A DNA stretch of 64,000 bases from contig JAWKNJ010000032.1 in NCBI GenBank assembly GCA_041391765.1, positions 1-64,000 of the forward strand, written 5' to 3'. Numbering within the stretch: the stretch's first letter is position 1; each line of letters begins with the position of its first letter. Positions 18,601-27,243 of this stretch are shown here, piece after piece. Source of the stretch: SHAN690 sp041391765 (GTDB taxonomy: Bacteria; Bacteroidota; Bacteroidia; Flavobacteriales_G; Salibacteraceae). Made by a program: the position numbers and the translations under genes. Under the pieces are notes generated by a model. The model made no database searches and was not told the DNA's origin. It saw only the letters and a list, made by a program, of their open reading frames with translations.

Positions 18601-21600
18601 TCGATGCGGTCGTAGCTGAATTACTCCAAGAATAAGTGTACCCCAACGTTCCCCCAGAGGCACTGGCGGTTAATCCACCGTTGTTTGCGTTTAGACAAGT
18701 CTCGTTGCTGTCCACCACCGTGCTCGCAACCAATAACGAAGGTTGGGTTACGGAACTACTGGCCGTTGATGTGCAACCGTTGACATCGGTGACTGTAACA
18801 GTATACGTTCCGGCCGGAACAGCAGTGATGGACTGAGTCGTAGCACCATTATTCCAAGAATAAGTGGGTGATCCAACATTGTTGATTGGAGTTGCTGTAA
18901 GGCCTCCATCGCTCAGTCCATTGCATGATACGTTAGAGTCAACACTGGCAGATGCAGAGAGCACTGAAACGATTACCGTGTCATAGGCCGTATCTGCACA
19001 TCCGAACACGGTATCGGTCACTATTAACCGCACGGAAAATGTTCCTGCCGTGGAGTAAGTGTGTATTGGATTTTGGGCGGTAGAAGTGCCTGCGTCACCG
19101 AAGTTCCAATTCCACGTGTCTGGCAAGGTGCTTCCATCAGTAAAGAACACAGTATGGGGAGTTGCACAACCAAATTGCGGATTCAAGCTAAACGCAGCCT
19201 TTGGTGGATTCACAGTGACAGCGTTTGAAACGATCAGCGTGTCAACTAGACCATAACTGTATGTGTTAATCAACTGAACAGTGAATGATCCCACGCTGGA
19301 ATAAGTTGCATTGTAGCTAATAGCTGTGGATGTTTCGCCATTACCGAAATCCCAAGTTCTGCTCGTGACATTGCTTGAGGTATCAGTGAATGTGACCGAA
19401 AGCGGAATACAACCGCTTGTTGCACTCTGTGTGAATCCTGTTGGAACAGGAATGGTAACAGCATCCGTTCCATTACATCCATTCGCATCGGTTACTGTGA
19501 CCGTATAAGTTCCTGGAGCCAATCCGGTTTGTGCGGACGTTGTTGCTCCATTGCTCCATGCATATGTATATGCGGTGGTTCCACCAGAAGCAGTGGCGCT
19601 GGCAGCAGAAAGGCTGTCTATGTTAGCGACAACTGTCAATGCCGATGGCTCGGTGAGGGTGATGCTGGCGCTATCGGTGCAGCCATTCGCGTCAGTAATA
19701 GTTACACTGTATGTTCCAGCAGCAATTCCCGTTACACTGGCGGTAGTAGCACCATTGCTCCATGAATAGGTATACGCTGGTGTGCCGCCTGTTGCAGAGG
19801 CACTCGCTCCTCCGTCAGAACCTCCATTACAAGAAATATTGCTGTCAACAACGCTAGAAGCCGCTAAAGCTGCAGGTTCAGTAATGGTTACACTCGCACT
19901 ATCCGTACAGCCATTTTGATCCGTGATGGTAACGGAATAAGTACCGGCAACCATACCAGTTATAGACGCAGTAGTTGCGCTGTTGCTCCAAGAATAGGTA
20001 TATGAAGGTGTTCCACCTGTTGCCGAAGCTGTCGCACCTCCGTCTGAGTAACCGTTGCATGATGCGTTGCTGTCAGCTACTGAAGTGGCAACCAATATTG
20101 CAGGTTCTGTTATGGTTACGCTCGTGCTGTCTGTACACCCGTTGGCGTCTGTTACTGTCACAGAGTATGTTCCAGCAACAATACCTGTTATGGAGGCTGT
20201 TGTGGCGCTATTGCTCCAAGAGTAGGTGTAAGGAGCTGTACCCGTGGATACAGATGCTGTCGCTCCGCCATCGGATTGGCCATTGCAAGAAACGTTTGAA
20301 TCTGAGGTGGCGGTAATTCCTAGACCTAGTAGTTCTGAAACTACGATGGTATCATAAGCGGTGCATCCTGCAGCACTGGTGGCTTCAAGAATATAAGTTC
20401 CAGCGGTGTCAGCGTAATAAGTGTTCGAAGTGCCAACTTGGGTGAGGCTCGGTTCAAGATTCATTACAGTTGCTTTGCCTGAATTCGAACCATCCTGGAA
20501 TGCGAGGTATGGCACATTATTATAAACCTCCAAGCTAGTAAGTTGAACCGTTCCTGCGGAGAATCCTGCTGCTCCATGATCCACCCAACTCGTGCCGTTG
20601 AATTTTCTCACGGTAGCCTTATTAGAATTGGAACCATCCTGATATCCGATGTAAAGCTCATCGTTTTGCGCGGAAAGACTCATGAAATTGGCAAATCCTG
20701 CAGAAGCCGAACCAGAACCAATTTGAGACCAGCTTCCGCCTGAGTATTTCATAACTGCTGATGTGGGTACACCAAATCCATTGGCAAAAGCTATATGAGG
20801 CGTACCATTGTCAACATCTAGGTCAATATAAATTGCTGGATAAGGTGAAAACCCCGCAGAACCAACAGTTACCCAACTTGAACCATTATATTTTTTAACT
20901 GTGGCTTTTTGTGAAACGCTAAAGTCCTGATAGGCCACAAAAACAGTGTCATTGTATACATCGATCGCATTTAGCGCACAATTAGAAGCTGAGAAACCCG
21001 CTGTGCCTATATATACCCAATTGGATCCGTCAAATTTCATTACAGAGGCTTTAGAACCATTGTAATCATCACGGAATGTTACGTACGGAACTCCGCTACT
21101 TACCTTCAGATCGACATATAATGCCGTGCTATTTGTGAATTGACTGCTTCCTACGGTAACCCAATTCGTGCCATCAAATTTCTGAACCGTCAACTTGCCA
21201 GAAAAGTGGCCAGCATAAGCCACGTATGGAGTGTTTCCATCTATGTCAAAAGCAAATGAGGACGAGGATGTAGACTCAATTCCAAATGTAGAGGCACCAA
21301 CACTCACCCAATTAGTGCCATTATATTTCTCAACAGAAACTAAACCGTTGCCAATATTGTGTGCAACATATGGCGTACCACTATTATCGAACTTAAGATC
21401 TAGATTGCTAAAACTTGTGGCTGAAAATCCTGCTGTTCCAACTAGTGCCCAATTTCCTTGATCCATCAGATTCCATGAGTAGGAATTGGCTGTAGACACT
21501 GAACTTAACAAAACCGAATCACCTCCGCAGAACTCAGTCGAATCACCTTGATCAATACTCACTAAATAGGGGCTCGGATCCGTGAACGAAATAGAGGCTG

Positions 21601-23686
21601 AATCGGTGCAACCGTTTGCATCGGTGATGGTTACACTGTAGGTTCCAGCACTGGCATTAGTAATACTAGCGTTGGTTACCCCATTGCTCCAGAGATAGGT
21701 GAAAGTTGCTGTTCCTCCGGAAGGATTAGCTGTGGCCCCACCATCAGAAACTCCAACGCAGGAAATGTTGTTGTCCAGTGATGCAGAAGCCGATAGGGTG
21801 GCCGGTTCCGAGATAGTAACGCTTGCGCTGTCTGTACATCCATTCTGATCTGTGATGGTTACGCTGTATGTTCCAGCCGCAATTCCCGTTACAGAAGCAG
21901 TCGTAGCCCCATTACTCCATGAGTAGGTATACGACATCGTACCGCCTGTTGCAGAGGCCGTGGCTCCGCCATCGGAGCTTCCGTTGCAAGATATATTGCT
22001 GTCAACGGACATTGAAGCTACTAATACAGCCGGCTCTGTCACGGTATTACTGGCAACATCTGTACAGCCTCCTGCATCGGTCACGGTCACCGTATATGTC
22101 CCAGCAACAATGCCTGTTATGCTTGCTGTGGTTGCAGAGTTACTCCATGAATACGTGTATGATCCAGTTCCTCCCACTGCAGAGACTGTGACACCTCCGT
22201 TTGAGTATCCGTTGCAAGTGGCATTGCTGTCAACGCTAACAGATGCGCTCGGTCCGTTCACTCCATTGATAGTAACGCTTGCGCTATCTGTACAGCCATT
22301 AGCATCGGTGATGGTGACGCTATACGTGCCTGCATTTATTCCGGTAATGCTGGCCGTGGTTGCGCCATTGCTCCAGGTATAAGTGTACGACCCTGTGCCA
22401 CCGGATGCAGATGCTGTGCCCCCGCCATCACCACCAGCGCAACTCGCATTGCTATCAACCGAAGCCGAAGCCACCAAGGCTGTCGGTTGAGTCAATGTTA
22501 CACTGCCACTATCAGTACAGTTGTTTTGATCAGTGATGGTCACAGAATAGGTTCCTGCTCCCAGACCCGTTTCCGTGGCAGAAGTTCCGCCTGTGTTCCA
22601 ACTGTATGTGAAAGGTGAAGAGCCACCAGAAGCAGAGGCTGTCACTTGGCCATCTGTGTCGCCATTACAGTCGAGCAATGAACTAACCGAAGCCGAAGCC
22701 ACTAATGCTGTTGGTTGAGTCAATGTTACACTGGCGCTATCAGTACAGTTGTTTTGATCGGTGATGGTGACCGAATATGTTCCGGCTCCCAGACCCGTTT
22801 CCGTGGCAGAAGTTCCACCAGTGCTCCAAGAGTAAGTGTATGGTGATGATCCACCGGAAGGAGAAGCAGTTACCTGTCCGTCTGTGTCACCATTGCAGTC
22901 GAGCGTTGAACTAACGGAAGCCGAAGCCACTAAGGCTGTTGGTTGAGTCAATGTTACACTGGCACTATCAGTACAGTTGTTTTGATCGGTGATGGTGACC
23001 GAATATGTTCCGGCTCCAAGGTTGGTTTCAGTAGCTGAGGTGCCACCAGTGCTCCAAGAGTAAGTGTATGGTGATGATCCACCGGAAGGAGAAGCGGTTA
23101 CCTGTCCATCTGTGTCACCATTGCAGTCGAGCGTAGAACTAACGGAAGCCGAAGCCACTAAGGCTGTTGGCTGAGTGAGTGTTACACTGGCACTATCAGT
23201 GCACGTGTTTTGATCGGTGATGGTGACCGAATATGTTCCGGATCCAAGGTTGGTTTCAGTAGCTGAGGTTCCACCAGTGCTCCAAGAATAAGTATAAGGA
23301 GAAGTTCCTCCGGAAGGGGAAGCGGTTACCTGTCCATCGGTATCACCATTGCAATCCAACGCAGAGCTGACGCTGGCCGAGGCATTCAACGGAGAGGATG
23401 GTTGAGTTATAGTAGCAGATGCGGTTGCGGTGCAACTGTTATTGTCTGTAACGGTGACGGTATATGTCGAAGCCGTACAGGACGAAATAGTGTTGATTGA
23501 TGAGCCTGTGCTACTGGTAGTGGAACCATTTGACCAAGCATAATCGAATGTTGAAGTACCACCAGACTGAGTAACAGTCAACGAGCCATTGCTTCCACCG
23601 TTGCAACTCACATTGGTTTGAGATGTGATCGTGGCCGTCATGGAACAAGTAATGATTTGAGGGTGCATGGTGACAACATTTGCCAC
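15632..23686 (-). CDS. Giant SprB-repeat surface adhesin with gliding-type C-terminal domain (main part; N-terminus frameshifted)
   Basis: 2684 residues from an internal Met; the true gene extends to 24896 through a one-base shift near 23907. Order: about nine SprB repeats (~76 residues each, pattern ...CNGxxDGxxTAxxxGGxxxYTYSWSNGxTT...GTYSVTITDxNGCTDSA); a 7-bladed propeller-like block (about 20.47-21.48 kb); four more repeats; two PKD domains (TWDFGNG, WNWNFGDAG); six more repeats; three or four HYR domains (TDSCGIASIVQTPSSGSV, SDNCGVD); two ADAG(A/I)DQ-type repeats; and a type-B gliding-associated C-terminal domain (AFTPDGDGFNDEWNIEG, MIFNRWGGLVFESN). About 19 SprB repeats in all. It is exported by T9SS and displayed on the surface, as SprB is for gliding or adhesion. 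First gene of the PorP-OmpA operon. Confidence 0.93.
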   Translation of the reverse strand: MANVVTMHPQIITCSMTATITSQTNVSCNGGSNGSLTVTQSGGTSTFDYAWSNGSTTSSTGSSINTISSCTASTYTVTVTDNNSCTATASATITQPSSPLNASASVSSALDCNGDTDGQVTASPSGGTSPYTYSWSTGGTSATETNLGSGTYSVTITDQNTCTDSASVTLTQPTALVASASVSSTLDCNGDTDGQVTASPSGGSSPYTYSWSTGGTSATETNLGAGTYSVTITDQNNCTDSASVTLTQPTALVASASVSSTLDCNGDTDGQVTASPSGGSSPYTYSWSTGGTSATETGLGAGTYSVTITDQNNCTDSASVTLTQPTALVASASVSSLLDCNGDTDGQVTASASGGSSPFTYSWNTGGTSATETGLGAGTYSVTITDQNNCTDSGSVTLTQPTALVASASVDSNASCAGGDGGGTASASGGTGSYTYTWSNGATTASITGINAGTYSVTITDANGCTDSASVTINGVNGPSASVSVDSNATCNGYSNGGVTVSAVGGTGSYTYSWSNSATTASITGIVAGTYTVTVTDAGGCTDVASNTVTEPAVLVASMSVDSNISCNGSSDGGATASATGGTMSYTYSWSNGATTASVTGIAAGTYSVTITDQNGCTDSASVTISEPATLSASASLDNNISCVGVSDGGATANPSGGTATFTYLWSNGVTNASITNASAGTYSVTITDANGCTDSASISFTDPSPYLVSIDQGDSTEFCGGDSVLLSSVSTANSYSWNLMDQGNWALVGTAGFSATSFSNLDLKFDNSGTPYVAHNIGNGLVSVEKYNGTNWVSVGASTFGIESTSSSSFAFDIDGNTPYVAYAGHFSGKLTVQKFDGTNWVTVGSSQFTNSTALYVDLKVSSGVPYVTFRDDYNGSKASVMKFDGSNWVYIGTAGFSASNCALNAIDVYNDTVFVAYQDFSVSQKATVKKYNGSSWVTVGSAGFSPYPAIYIDLDVDNGTPHIAFANGFGVPTSAVMKYSGGSWSQIGSGSASAGFANFMSLSAQNDELYIGYQDGSNSNKATVRKFNGTSWVDHGAAGFSAGTVQLTSLEVYNNVPYLAFQDGSNSGKATVMNLEPSLTQVGTSNTYYADTAGTYILEATSAAGCTAYDTIVVSELLGLGITATSDSNVSCNGQSDGGATASVSTGTAPYTYSWSNSATTASITGIVAGTYSVTVTDANGCTDSTSVTITEPAILVATSVADSNASCNGYSDGGATASATGGTPSYTYSWSNSATTASITGMVAGTYSVTITDQNGCTDSASVTITEPAALAASSVVDSNISCNGGSDGGASASATGGTPAYTYSWSNGATTASVTGIAAGTYSVTITDANGCTDSASITLTEPSALTVVANIDSLSAASATASGGTTAYTYAWSNGATTSAQTGLAPGTYTVTVTDANGCNGTDAVTIPVPTGFTQSATSGCIPLSVTFTDTSSNVTSRTWDFGNGETSTAISYNATYSSVGSFTVQLINTYSYGLVDTLIVSNAVTVNPPKAAFSLNPQFGCATPHTVFFTDGSTLPDTWNWNFGDAGTSTAQNPIHTYSTAGTFSVRLIVTDTVFGCADTAYDTVIVSVLSASASVDSNVSCNGLSDGGLTATPINNVGSPTYSWNNGATTQSITAVPAGTYTVTVTDVNGCTSTASSSVTQPSLLVASTVVDSNETCLNANNGGLTASASGGTLGYTYSWSNSATTASITGVSAGNYSVTITDANGCTDSASSAVVISSTFALSVSVGSNVSCNGGNDGSLTANPTSGSSPYSYAWSNSGSSASITGITAGTYSVTVTDNDGCTVVDSNSVTEPSVLVASAGLNNNVSCNSGSDGSISATATGGTGSYTYSWSNGGTSSTQTGLTAGTYSVTITDANGCTDSASINVSEPALLVALASLNNNVSCNGLSDGAITATASGGTTSYTYSWSNGATTSSNSGLVAGTYSVTITDANGCTDSASMTVTEPNVLVATASLDSNANCYASADGGVSASAIGGTTAYTYSWSNSVTTSINANIPSGTYSVTITDANGCTDSASAVVGVFDDVNPVAITQNISIQLDANGQATIAVIDIDNGSYDNCGINSMSLDITNFDCSDVGANTVTLTVQDTTGNTVSATATVTVADTVTPIIVGCLPDQVVAASASCDYTLPDYTVGMTFTDSCGIASIVQTPSSGSVLGTGTTLISIVVTDVNANTKECTFNVTVNDSTAPEISCISDMIVSNDVGFCGATVTFANPTASDNCGVDTIMQIAGLPSGSFFPVDTTVMTYVAIDSTGNSDTCHFMIIVNDDELPTIDCINDTAVCQETFTFATPVGFDNCTVISVVQTAGLPSGSVFPIGNTVNTFTVTDSSGNQNTCSFTLTRDEVPSIADAGADQVLCDTVTSILTGAQPAVGNGIWTSLGSATVASINQNISAVNGLEIGVNAFVWTVGNGVCPMTSDTVTIQIDDSPTVADAGIDQDLCDTTSYQFAANTPAVGAGVWTTVSGAAINDTNASNALVSNLPQALSTFTWTITNGVCPPSTDDVVLNVGTTPVVDAGDDLFTQGTVDKVPVIVTINQPTTVTWEPASLIDDPSAESTFAYIDETTQFIITAITDAGCLATDTLNISVLSAIEVSTAFTPDGDGFNDEWNIEGSEFYPKMKVMIFNRWGGLVFESNEGYTVKFDGKFNGKLLPVSSYYYIIEFNDGVTEPRDGNLTIIY
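22477..23388 (-). repeat. Tandem array of four ~228-bp near-identical units inside the adhesin gene
   Basis: Four consecutive units of 228 bp (76 codons) encode SprB repeats of pattern DCNGDTDGQVTAS...YSWSTGGTSATET...TYSVTITDQNNCTDS. The shared core GTTGAGTCAATGTTACACTG recurs near 22493, 22721 and 22949, with a diverged version near 23177. Neighbouring SprB repeats are much more diverged, so these units look recently amplified or homogenised. Confidence 0.85.
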
Positions 23687-23873
23687 TCCGGGGTCGGAAT
23701 TATCATCGTCTGTATAGCCGATAACAAAAGAGTTTTGGTTTAGAACAGCGATGCGCTCATCGTCAGCTTCTGTAGATAAGAATGAAACAGCCGTCCCGTA
23801 GCTGATGCTCGCAGATGTACCGGTTCCGGAAACTTCGCCAATTCGGTACTTAGAAGCTGTTCCAGCACCACTA

Positions 23874-24896
23874 TTAAAAGCGATAATGAATTCTGAACGG
23901 AGATAGCCCGATACCCAATCTCACGGTATCAACACCAGTTTCCACCGAGTAGAAGTAGAACTGCTCCAATGTAATTGAGGTTCCAGCGATCGTTGCAACT
24001 TTAGAGTATCCATAATCATTCGCATCATCAAGCGTATATCCAATAATCGCCTGGGTGGAGCTAATAGCTTGGCAGGTAGTCCAGATGACCGGAGAGGATT
24101 CAAACGTTACGGTACTACCAAAAGAAACTGTAGTTCCCGAAATTGTTCCGACCACGGCCATTCCCTGATCAGTACCACCGTCATCTTCCCAGGTGATAAA
24201 TAACTTGTCAGGCGCTAAAGTCGTAACCCAATGATTTTGAACATCATTGGTATTGAATTCGTACTGGCCTCCAAATGAAATTGTCGTTCCTGAAACGGTT
24301 CCAATCATTACCGTACCGTTATCCGCCTCATCCACAAACGTCAGGGCCAATGTTGTGCCCGTAAGCTTGTTCATATGAATGGGGTCAAACGAAAAGGATG
24401 CATCCACGTCACCCACTTGAAATGTTGTGGAAGATCCGATGGCGGTGATAGCGTCAGTTGCAGTGCTAAAGGTGATCACTTTAGCTGCTCCGTAATCCGA
24501 GGCTGCATCAACTTCGAAAGCAATTACAGCGGTCGTACCGTTAAGAACTAAAACACTTCCATACCTAAACGCACCAGATTCAATGGTACTCGCGGTTCCC
24601 CATGTAATGGTCTTGTTAGCGGTATCAACTTGACCAACCCGAGCCATTAGAGGGTTTGCAGTAGCCGACCCACCAGCCTTCCAAACTGCAAGCACGTGGG
24701 TGTCGTCAATTGGTTCCAGTTTTGGTTCCCAAGTTGCCCCGGAGTCAAATGTTTGTGCCGAGCCAATGGCCGTTGTCCGCTGACCAAAAATGGGTTGAAG
24801 AGTAAGTAAGAATAATGTGATGAATGCTAGTTTCTTTCGCAAACGAAGTCTTTTCAATGCATTCATACTTGCCACCTTGCCAATTAAAGTGAACAT
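23874..24896 (-). CDS. N-terminal part of the giant adhesin (signal peptide and beta-propeller; frameshifted)
   Basis: 340 residues. MFTLIGKVASMNALKRLRLR then a hydrophobic core LAFITLFLLTLQPIFGQ form the signal peptide, possibly starting at the second Met. The mature part has ~50-residue repeats ending in strands such as RVGQVDTANKTITWG, MIGTVSGTTISFGG, VVGTISGTTVSFGS and KVATIAGTSITLEQ, i.e. a propeller. The final 11 residues (SPFRIHYRF region) are out of frame: deleting one G in GGGCTATC (plus-strand CCC at 23907-23909) gives GYLRSEFIIAFNSG, RIGEVSGTGTSASISYG and then VANVVTMHPQIITCSM, which joins the SprB-repeat frame. Total length of the joined protein is ~3087 residues. Confidence 0.85.
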   Translation of the reverse strand: MFTLIGKVASMNALKRLRLRKKLAFITLFLLTLQPIFGQRTTAIGSAQTFDSGATWEPKLEPIDDTHVLAVWKAGGSATANPLMARVGQVDTANKTITWGTASTIESGAFRYGSVLVLNGTTAVIAFEVDAASDYGAAKVITFSTATDAITAIGSSTTFQVGDVDASFSFDPIHMNKLTGTTLALTFVDEADNGTVMIGTVSGTTISFGGQYEFNTNDVQNHWVTTLAPDKLFITWEDDGGTDQGMAVVGTISGTTVSFGSTVTFESSPVIWTTCQAISSTQAIIGYTLDDANDYGYSKVATIAGTSITLEQFYFYSVETGVDTVRLGIGLSPFRIHYRF

Positions 24897-25104
24897 ATGT
24901 CGAGAAGATTAGTTTTGTGTAGGGTTCGATCCGAGGTGCAATTTTACAAACTCGAAAGCCATATAATACGCATTCCCTGAGTCAAGGTTTGGTTAATTCT
25001 TAACAATGATTCCACATTGTCATGAATAGCAGTTAAATGGTAATGAAATACATCGATAACGGATTAAGACCGCTTATCAAATAGCTTCAAATGGAATACT
25101 TAAT

Positions 25105-25935
25105 ATGGTAAAATTTGATCCAAATAAATTGAACGTGCTACTATCAAATACCCATGAAATAGACTTCCGCATTATCGGTGAAGAGATGCAATGCGTTGAA
25201 ATAGAATTGGATCCCAGCGAAACGGTCATCGCGGAGGCTGGAAGCCTTATGATGATGGACAGCCAAATTCAGATGCAAACCATATTCGGTGATGGCTCCA
25301 AAGGCGAGCAAAGCTTTATGGGCAAAGTGTTTTCAGCTGGAAAGCGGGTACTGACCGGAGAAAGCCTATTTATGACAGCTTATACGAATACAGGTGCGGG
25401 GAAGAAACATGTCACATTTGCGGCACCTTATCCGGGTAAGGTGGTCCCGCTTGACGTTGCCGCGCTTGGAGGAAAGGTAATATGTCAGAAGGACGCTTTT
25501 TTGTGTGCGGCACAGGGCACTTCGATAGGAATTGAATTTCAGAAGCGGATTGGTGTCGGATTGTTTGGAGGAGAGGGTTTCATCATGCAGAAAGTGGAAG
25601 GTGATGGATTGGCATTCGTCCATGCCGGAGGAACCATTATCGAGCGACAACTCAAAGAAGGCGAAGTATTGAAAGTTGACACCGGTTGTATTGTTGCGTT
25701 CACAAAGAACATTGACTACGATATTGAATTTGTGGGCGGCATCAAGAACACACTCTTCGGTGGTGAAGGATTGTTTTTTGGAAATCTGCGAGGTCCGGGA
25801 ACGGTTTGGATTCAGTCGTTGCCCTTTTCGCGATTAGCGGATCGAATCATCAGTTCGGCACCTAAAATGGGAGGCAAGCGAAAAGGCGAGGGTAGCATTT
25901 TAGGAGGATTGGGTGATTTGCTGGACGGGAACTAG
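25105..25935 (+). CDS. AIM24/TIGR00266 family protein
   Basis: 276 residues, slightly longer than the usual ~230-260 because of an N-terminal extension before FRIIGEEMQCVEIELDPSET. The TIGR00266 signature is clear: VIAEAGSLMMMD, GESLFMTAYTN, FAAPYPGKVVPLDV, FLCAAQGTSIGIEFQKRIG, GLFGGEGFIMQKVEGDG, AFVHAGGTIIERQL, GCIVAFTKNIDYDIEFVGG, TLFGGEGLFFGNLRGPG. The fold is a double-stranded beta-helix; a named relative is yeast mitochondrial AIM24, but the bacterial function is not established. Probably cytoplasmic. A ~208-base divergent gap separates it from the adhesin gene. Confidence 0.9.
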   Translation: MVKFDPNKLNVLLSNTHEIDFRIIGEEMQCVEIELDPSETVIAEAGSLMMMDSQIQMQTIFGDGSKGEQSFMGKVFSAGKRVLTGESLFMTAYTNTGAGKKHVTFAAPYPGKVVPLDVAALGGKVICQKDAFLCAAQGTSIGIEFQKRIGVGLFGGEGFIMQKVEGDGLAFVHAGGTIIERQLKEGEVLKVDTGCIVAFTKNIDYDIEFVGGIKNTLFGGEGLFFGNLRGPGTVWIQSLPFSRLADRIISSAPKMGGKRKGEGSILGGLGDLLDGN

Positions 25936-25971
25936 TATCGGAGTCGTAACATTGCGGCTCAATTAACGTCA

Positions 25972-26844
25972 ATGCATAACATCAAATTATTCGCGTTTGT
26001 AGCATGCTTAATTTGGCCTGCTACATCCGTAATTAGTCAGGACAAAGAGTCATATCGAATTTACAAAGGCTCGGGTGAGCAGGTTGAGTTTGGAATGATG
26101 GTCTCTGAATTGGGTTCAAACGATGTTGTTCTATTTGGTGAACTGCATAACAACCCGATTGACCATTGGTTGCAACTTGAGTTCACCAAAGCGGTTGATG
26201 TTGACCATGAGATAATCTTGGGAGCTGAAATGTTTGAATCTGATGATCAAGTGGTTTTGGATGAATATTTGGCTGGCAAAATCAAGCTGGATCATTTAAA
26301 GAAGGAAGCGAAGGTTTGGCCTAACTACGACACAGACTATGCCCCACTGGTCGAATATGCCAAGGCTAATAATGTCGCATTTATCGCCACCAATGTTCCC
26401 AGAAGGTATGCCTCATTAGTATCTAAAGACGGAATAGATGCTTTGAGCGAATTGAGCAAGGAAGCTAAAGCCTTTATGCCAAAAGTTCCTTACACGGTGA
26501 CCGAAGGGGATAGGGGCTATGAAAAAATGACGACCATGATGGGGGCTCATGGGGGAGGCGAAGGCATGGAAAAGCTAATAGCCGCTCAGGCGCTAAAGGA
26601 TTACACAATGGCGCATTTCATCAATGAGAACTTGAAGAAGGAATCCGTTTTCATACATTTCAACGGGTCTTTTCACTCCAATGATCACAGTGGTATCTAT
26701 AACTACCTATTGGCTGCCAACAAGAAATTGAAAATAGGCACCATTGCTGCAACAGAAGCTGAAACATTGGATTGGAATGATGAATGGAAGGACATGGGAG
26801 ACTACATCATCGTTACACCCTTTTCGATGACCAAAACGCACTAA
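25972..26844 (+). CDS. ChaN-like (haem-binding uptake, Tiki-superfamily) protein
   Basis: 290 residues with a signal peptide (MHNIKLFAFVACLIWPATSV, ISQ). Family motifs: VLFGELHNNPIDHWLQLEF near residue 55, GAEMFESDDQVVLDEYL, a central region with YAPLVEYAKANNVAFIATNVPRR, and MAHFINENL followed by FIHFNGSFHSN. In this family (PF04187) the GE-H and H-S residues line a pocket proposed to bind haem or metal, and the fold is related to TIKI/EreA hydrolases. It is probably periplasmic or outer-membrane bound; the lipobox is unclear here. Followed after 3 bases by the thioesterase gene, so co-transcription is likely. Confidence 0.85.
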   Translation: MHNIKLFAFVACLIWPATSVISQDKESYRIYKGSGEQVEFGMMVSELGSNDVVLFGELHNNPIDHWLQLEFTKAVDVDHEIILGAEMFESDDQVVLDEYLAGKIKLDHLKKEAKVWPNYDTDYAPLVEYAKANNVAFIATNVPRRYASLVSKDGIDALSELSKEAKAFMPKVPYTVTEGDRGYEKMTTMMGAHGGGEGMEKLIAAQALKDYTMAHFINENLKKESVFIHFNGSFHSNDHSGIYNYLLAANKKLKIGTIAATEAETLDWNDEWKDMGDYIIVTPFSMTKTH

Positions 26845-26847
26845 GCT

Positions 26848-27243
26848 ATGCAGCTCATTTCTCAGCGACTTTGCATGGAGAAAGACCTAGGGATTCATGG
26901 GAATCTCTTCGGAGGCATCATGCTCTCATGGTTGGACGAAGCAGCCGCAACTATGGCTTATGAAGTGTGCCATTCACCGAACATGGTCACACTCAAAATC
27001 GAGGAAGTGATTTTCAAGCGCCCTGTGAAGATTGGATTTCATTTAAAGATTTATGGTGAGGTGCTGAAGATTGGCAACTCGTCTATCACCTTAAATGTAG
27101 AGGCCAGAAAGCACAATGTTTATAGTGGTGAGGAAACCGTTGTTTGTTCTACTAATTTCACATTTGTGCGCATAGACGAACACGGAGGTCCAATTCCCTT
27201 GTCTGAGCAAGTTCGTTTGGAATATGCGAATTTGAAAGGTTGA
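26848..27243 (+). CDS. Acyl-CoA thioesterase, hotdog fold (YciA-like)
   Basis: 131 residues. MQLISQRLCMEKDLGIHGNL, then FGGIMLSWLDEAAATMAYE with the N/D(x)GGxxxxWLDE catalytic pattern of the YciA/BFIT group, VTLKIEEVIFKRPVKIG, LKIGNSSITLNVEARK. Such enzymes hydrolyse acyl-CoA thioesters to free acid and CoA, acting as hexamers in the cytoplasm; the chain-length preference cannot be read from the sequence. The next gene starts at a TTG overlapping this stop codon (TTGA), a sign of translational coupling. Confidence 0.88.
   Translation: MQLISQRLCMEKDLGIHGNLFGGIMLSWLDEAAATMAYEVCHSPNMVTLKIEEVIFKRPVKIGFHLKIYGEVLKIGNSSITLNVEARKHNVYSGEETVVCSTNFTFVRIDEHGGPIPLSEQVRLEYANLKG

Noticed and set aside
16572..22382. 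Plus-strand ORFs of 60-160 codons opposite the giant adhesin.
   Set aside because: They mirror the repeat unit on the opposite strand and lack protein features; antisense shadows.
15632..23686. Tandem repeats considered as CRISPR or satellite DNA.
   Set aside because: Repeats are in-frame, 228 bp and coding; there are no spacers or cas genes.
24897..25104. Divergent promoter motifs (TAnnTTTG) between the adhesin and the AIM24-family gene.
   Set aside because: One TAGTTTTG lies near 24912 but without a clear -33 element, so no promoter is called.
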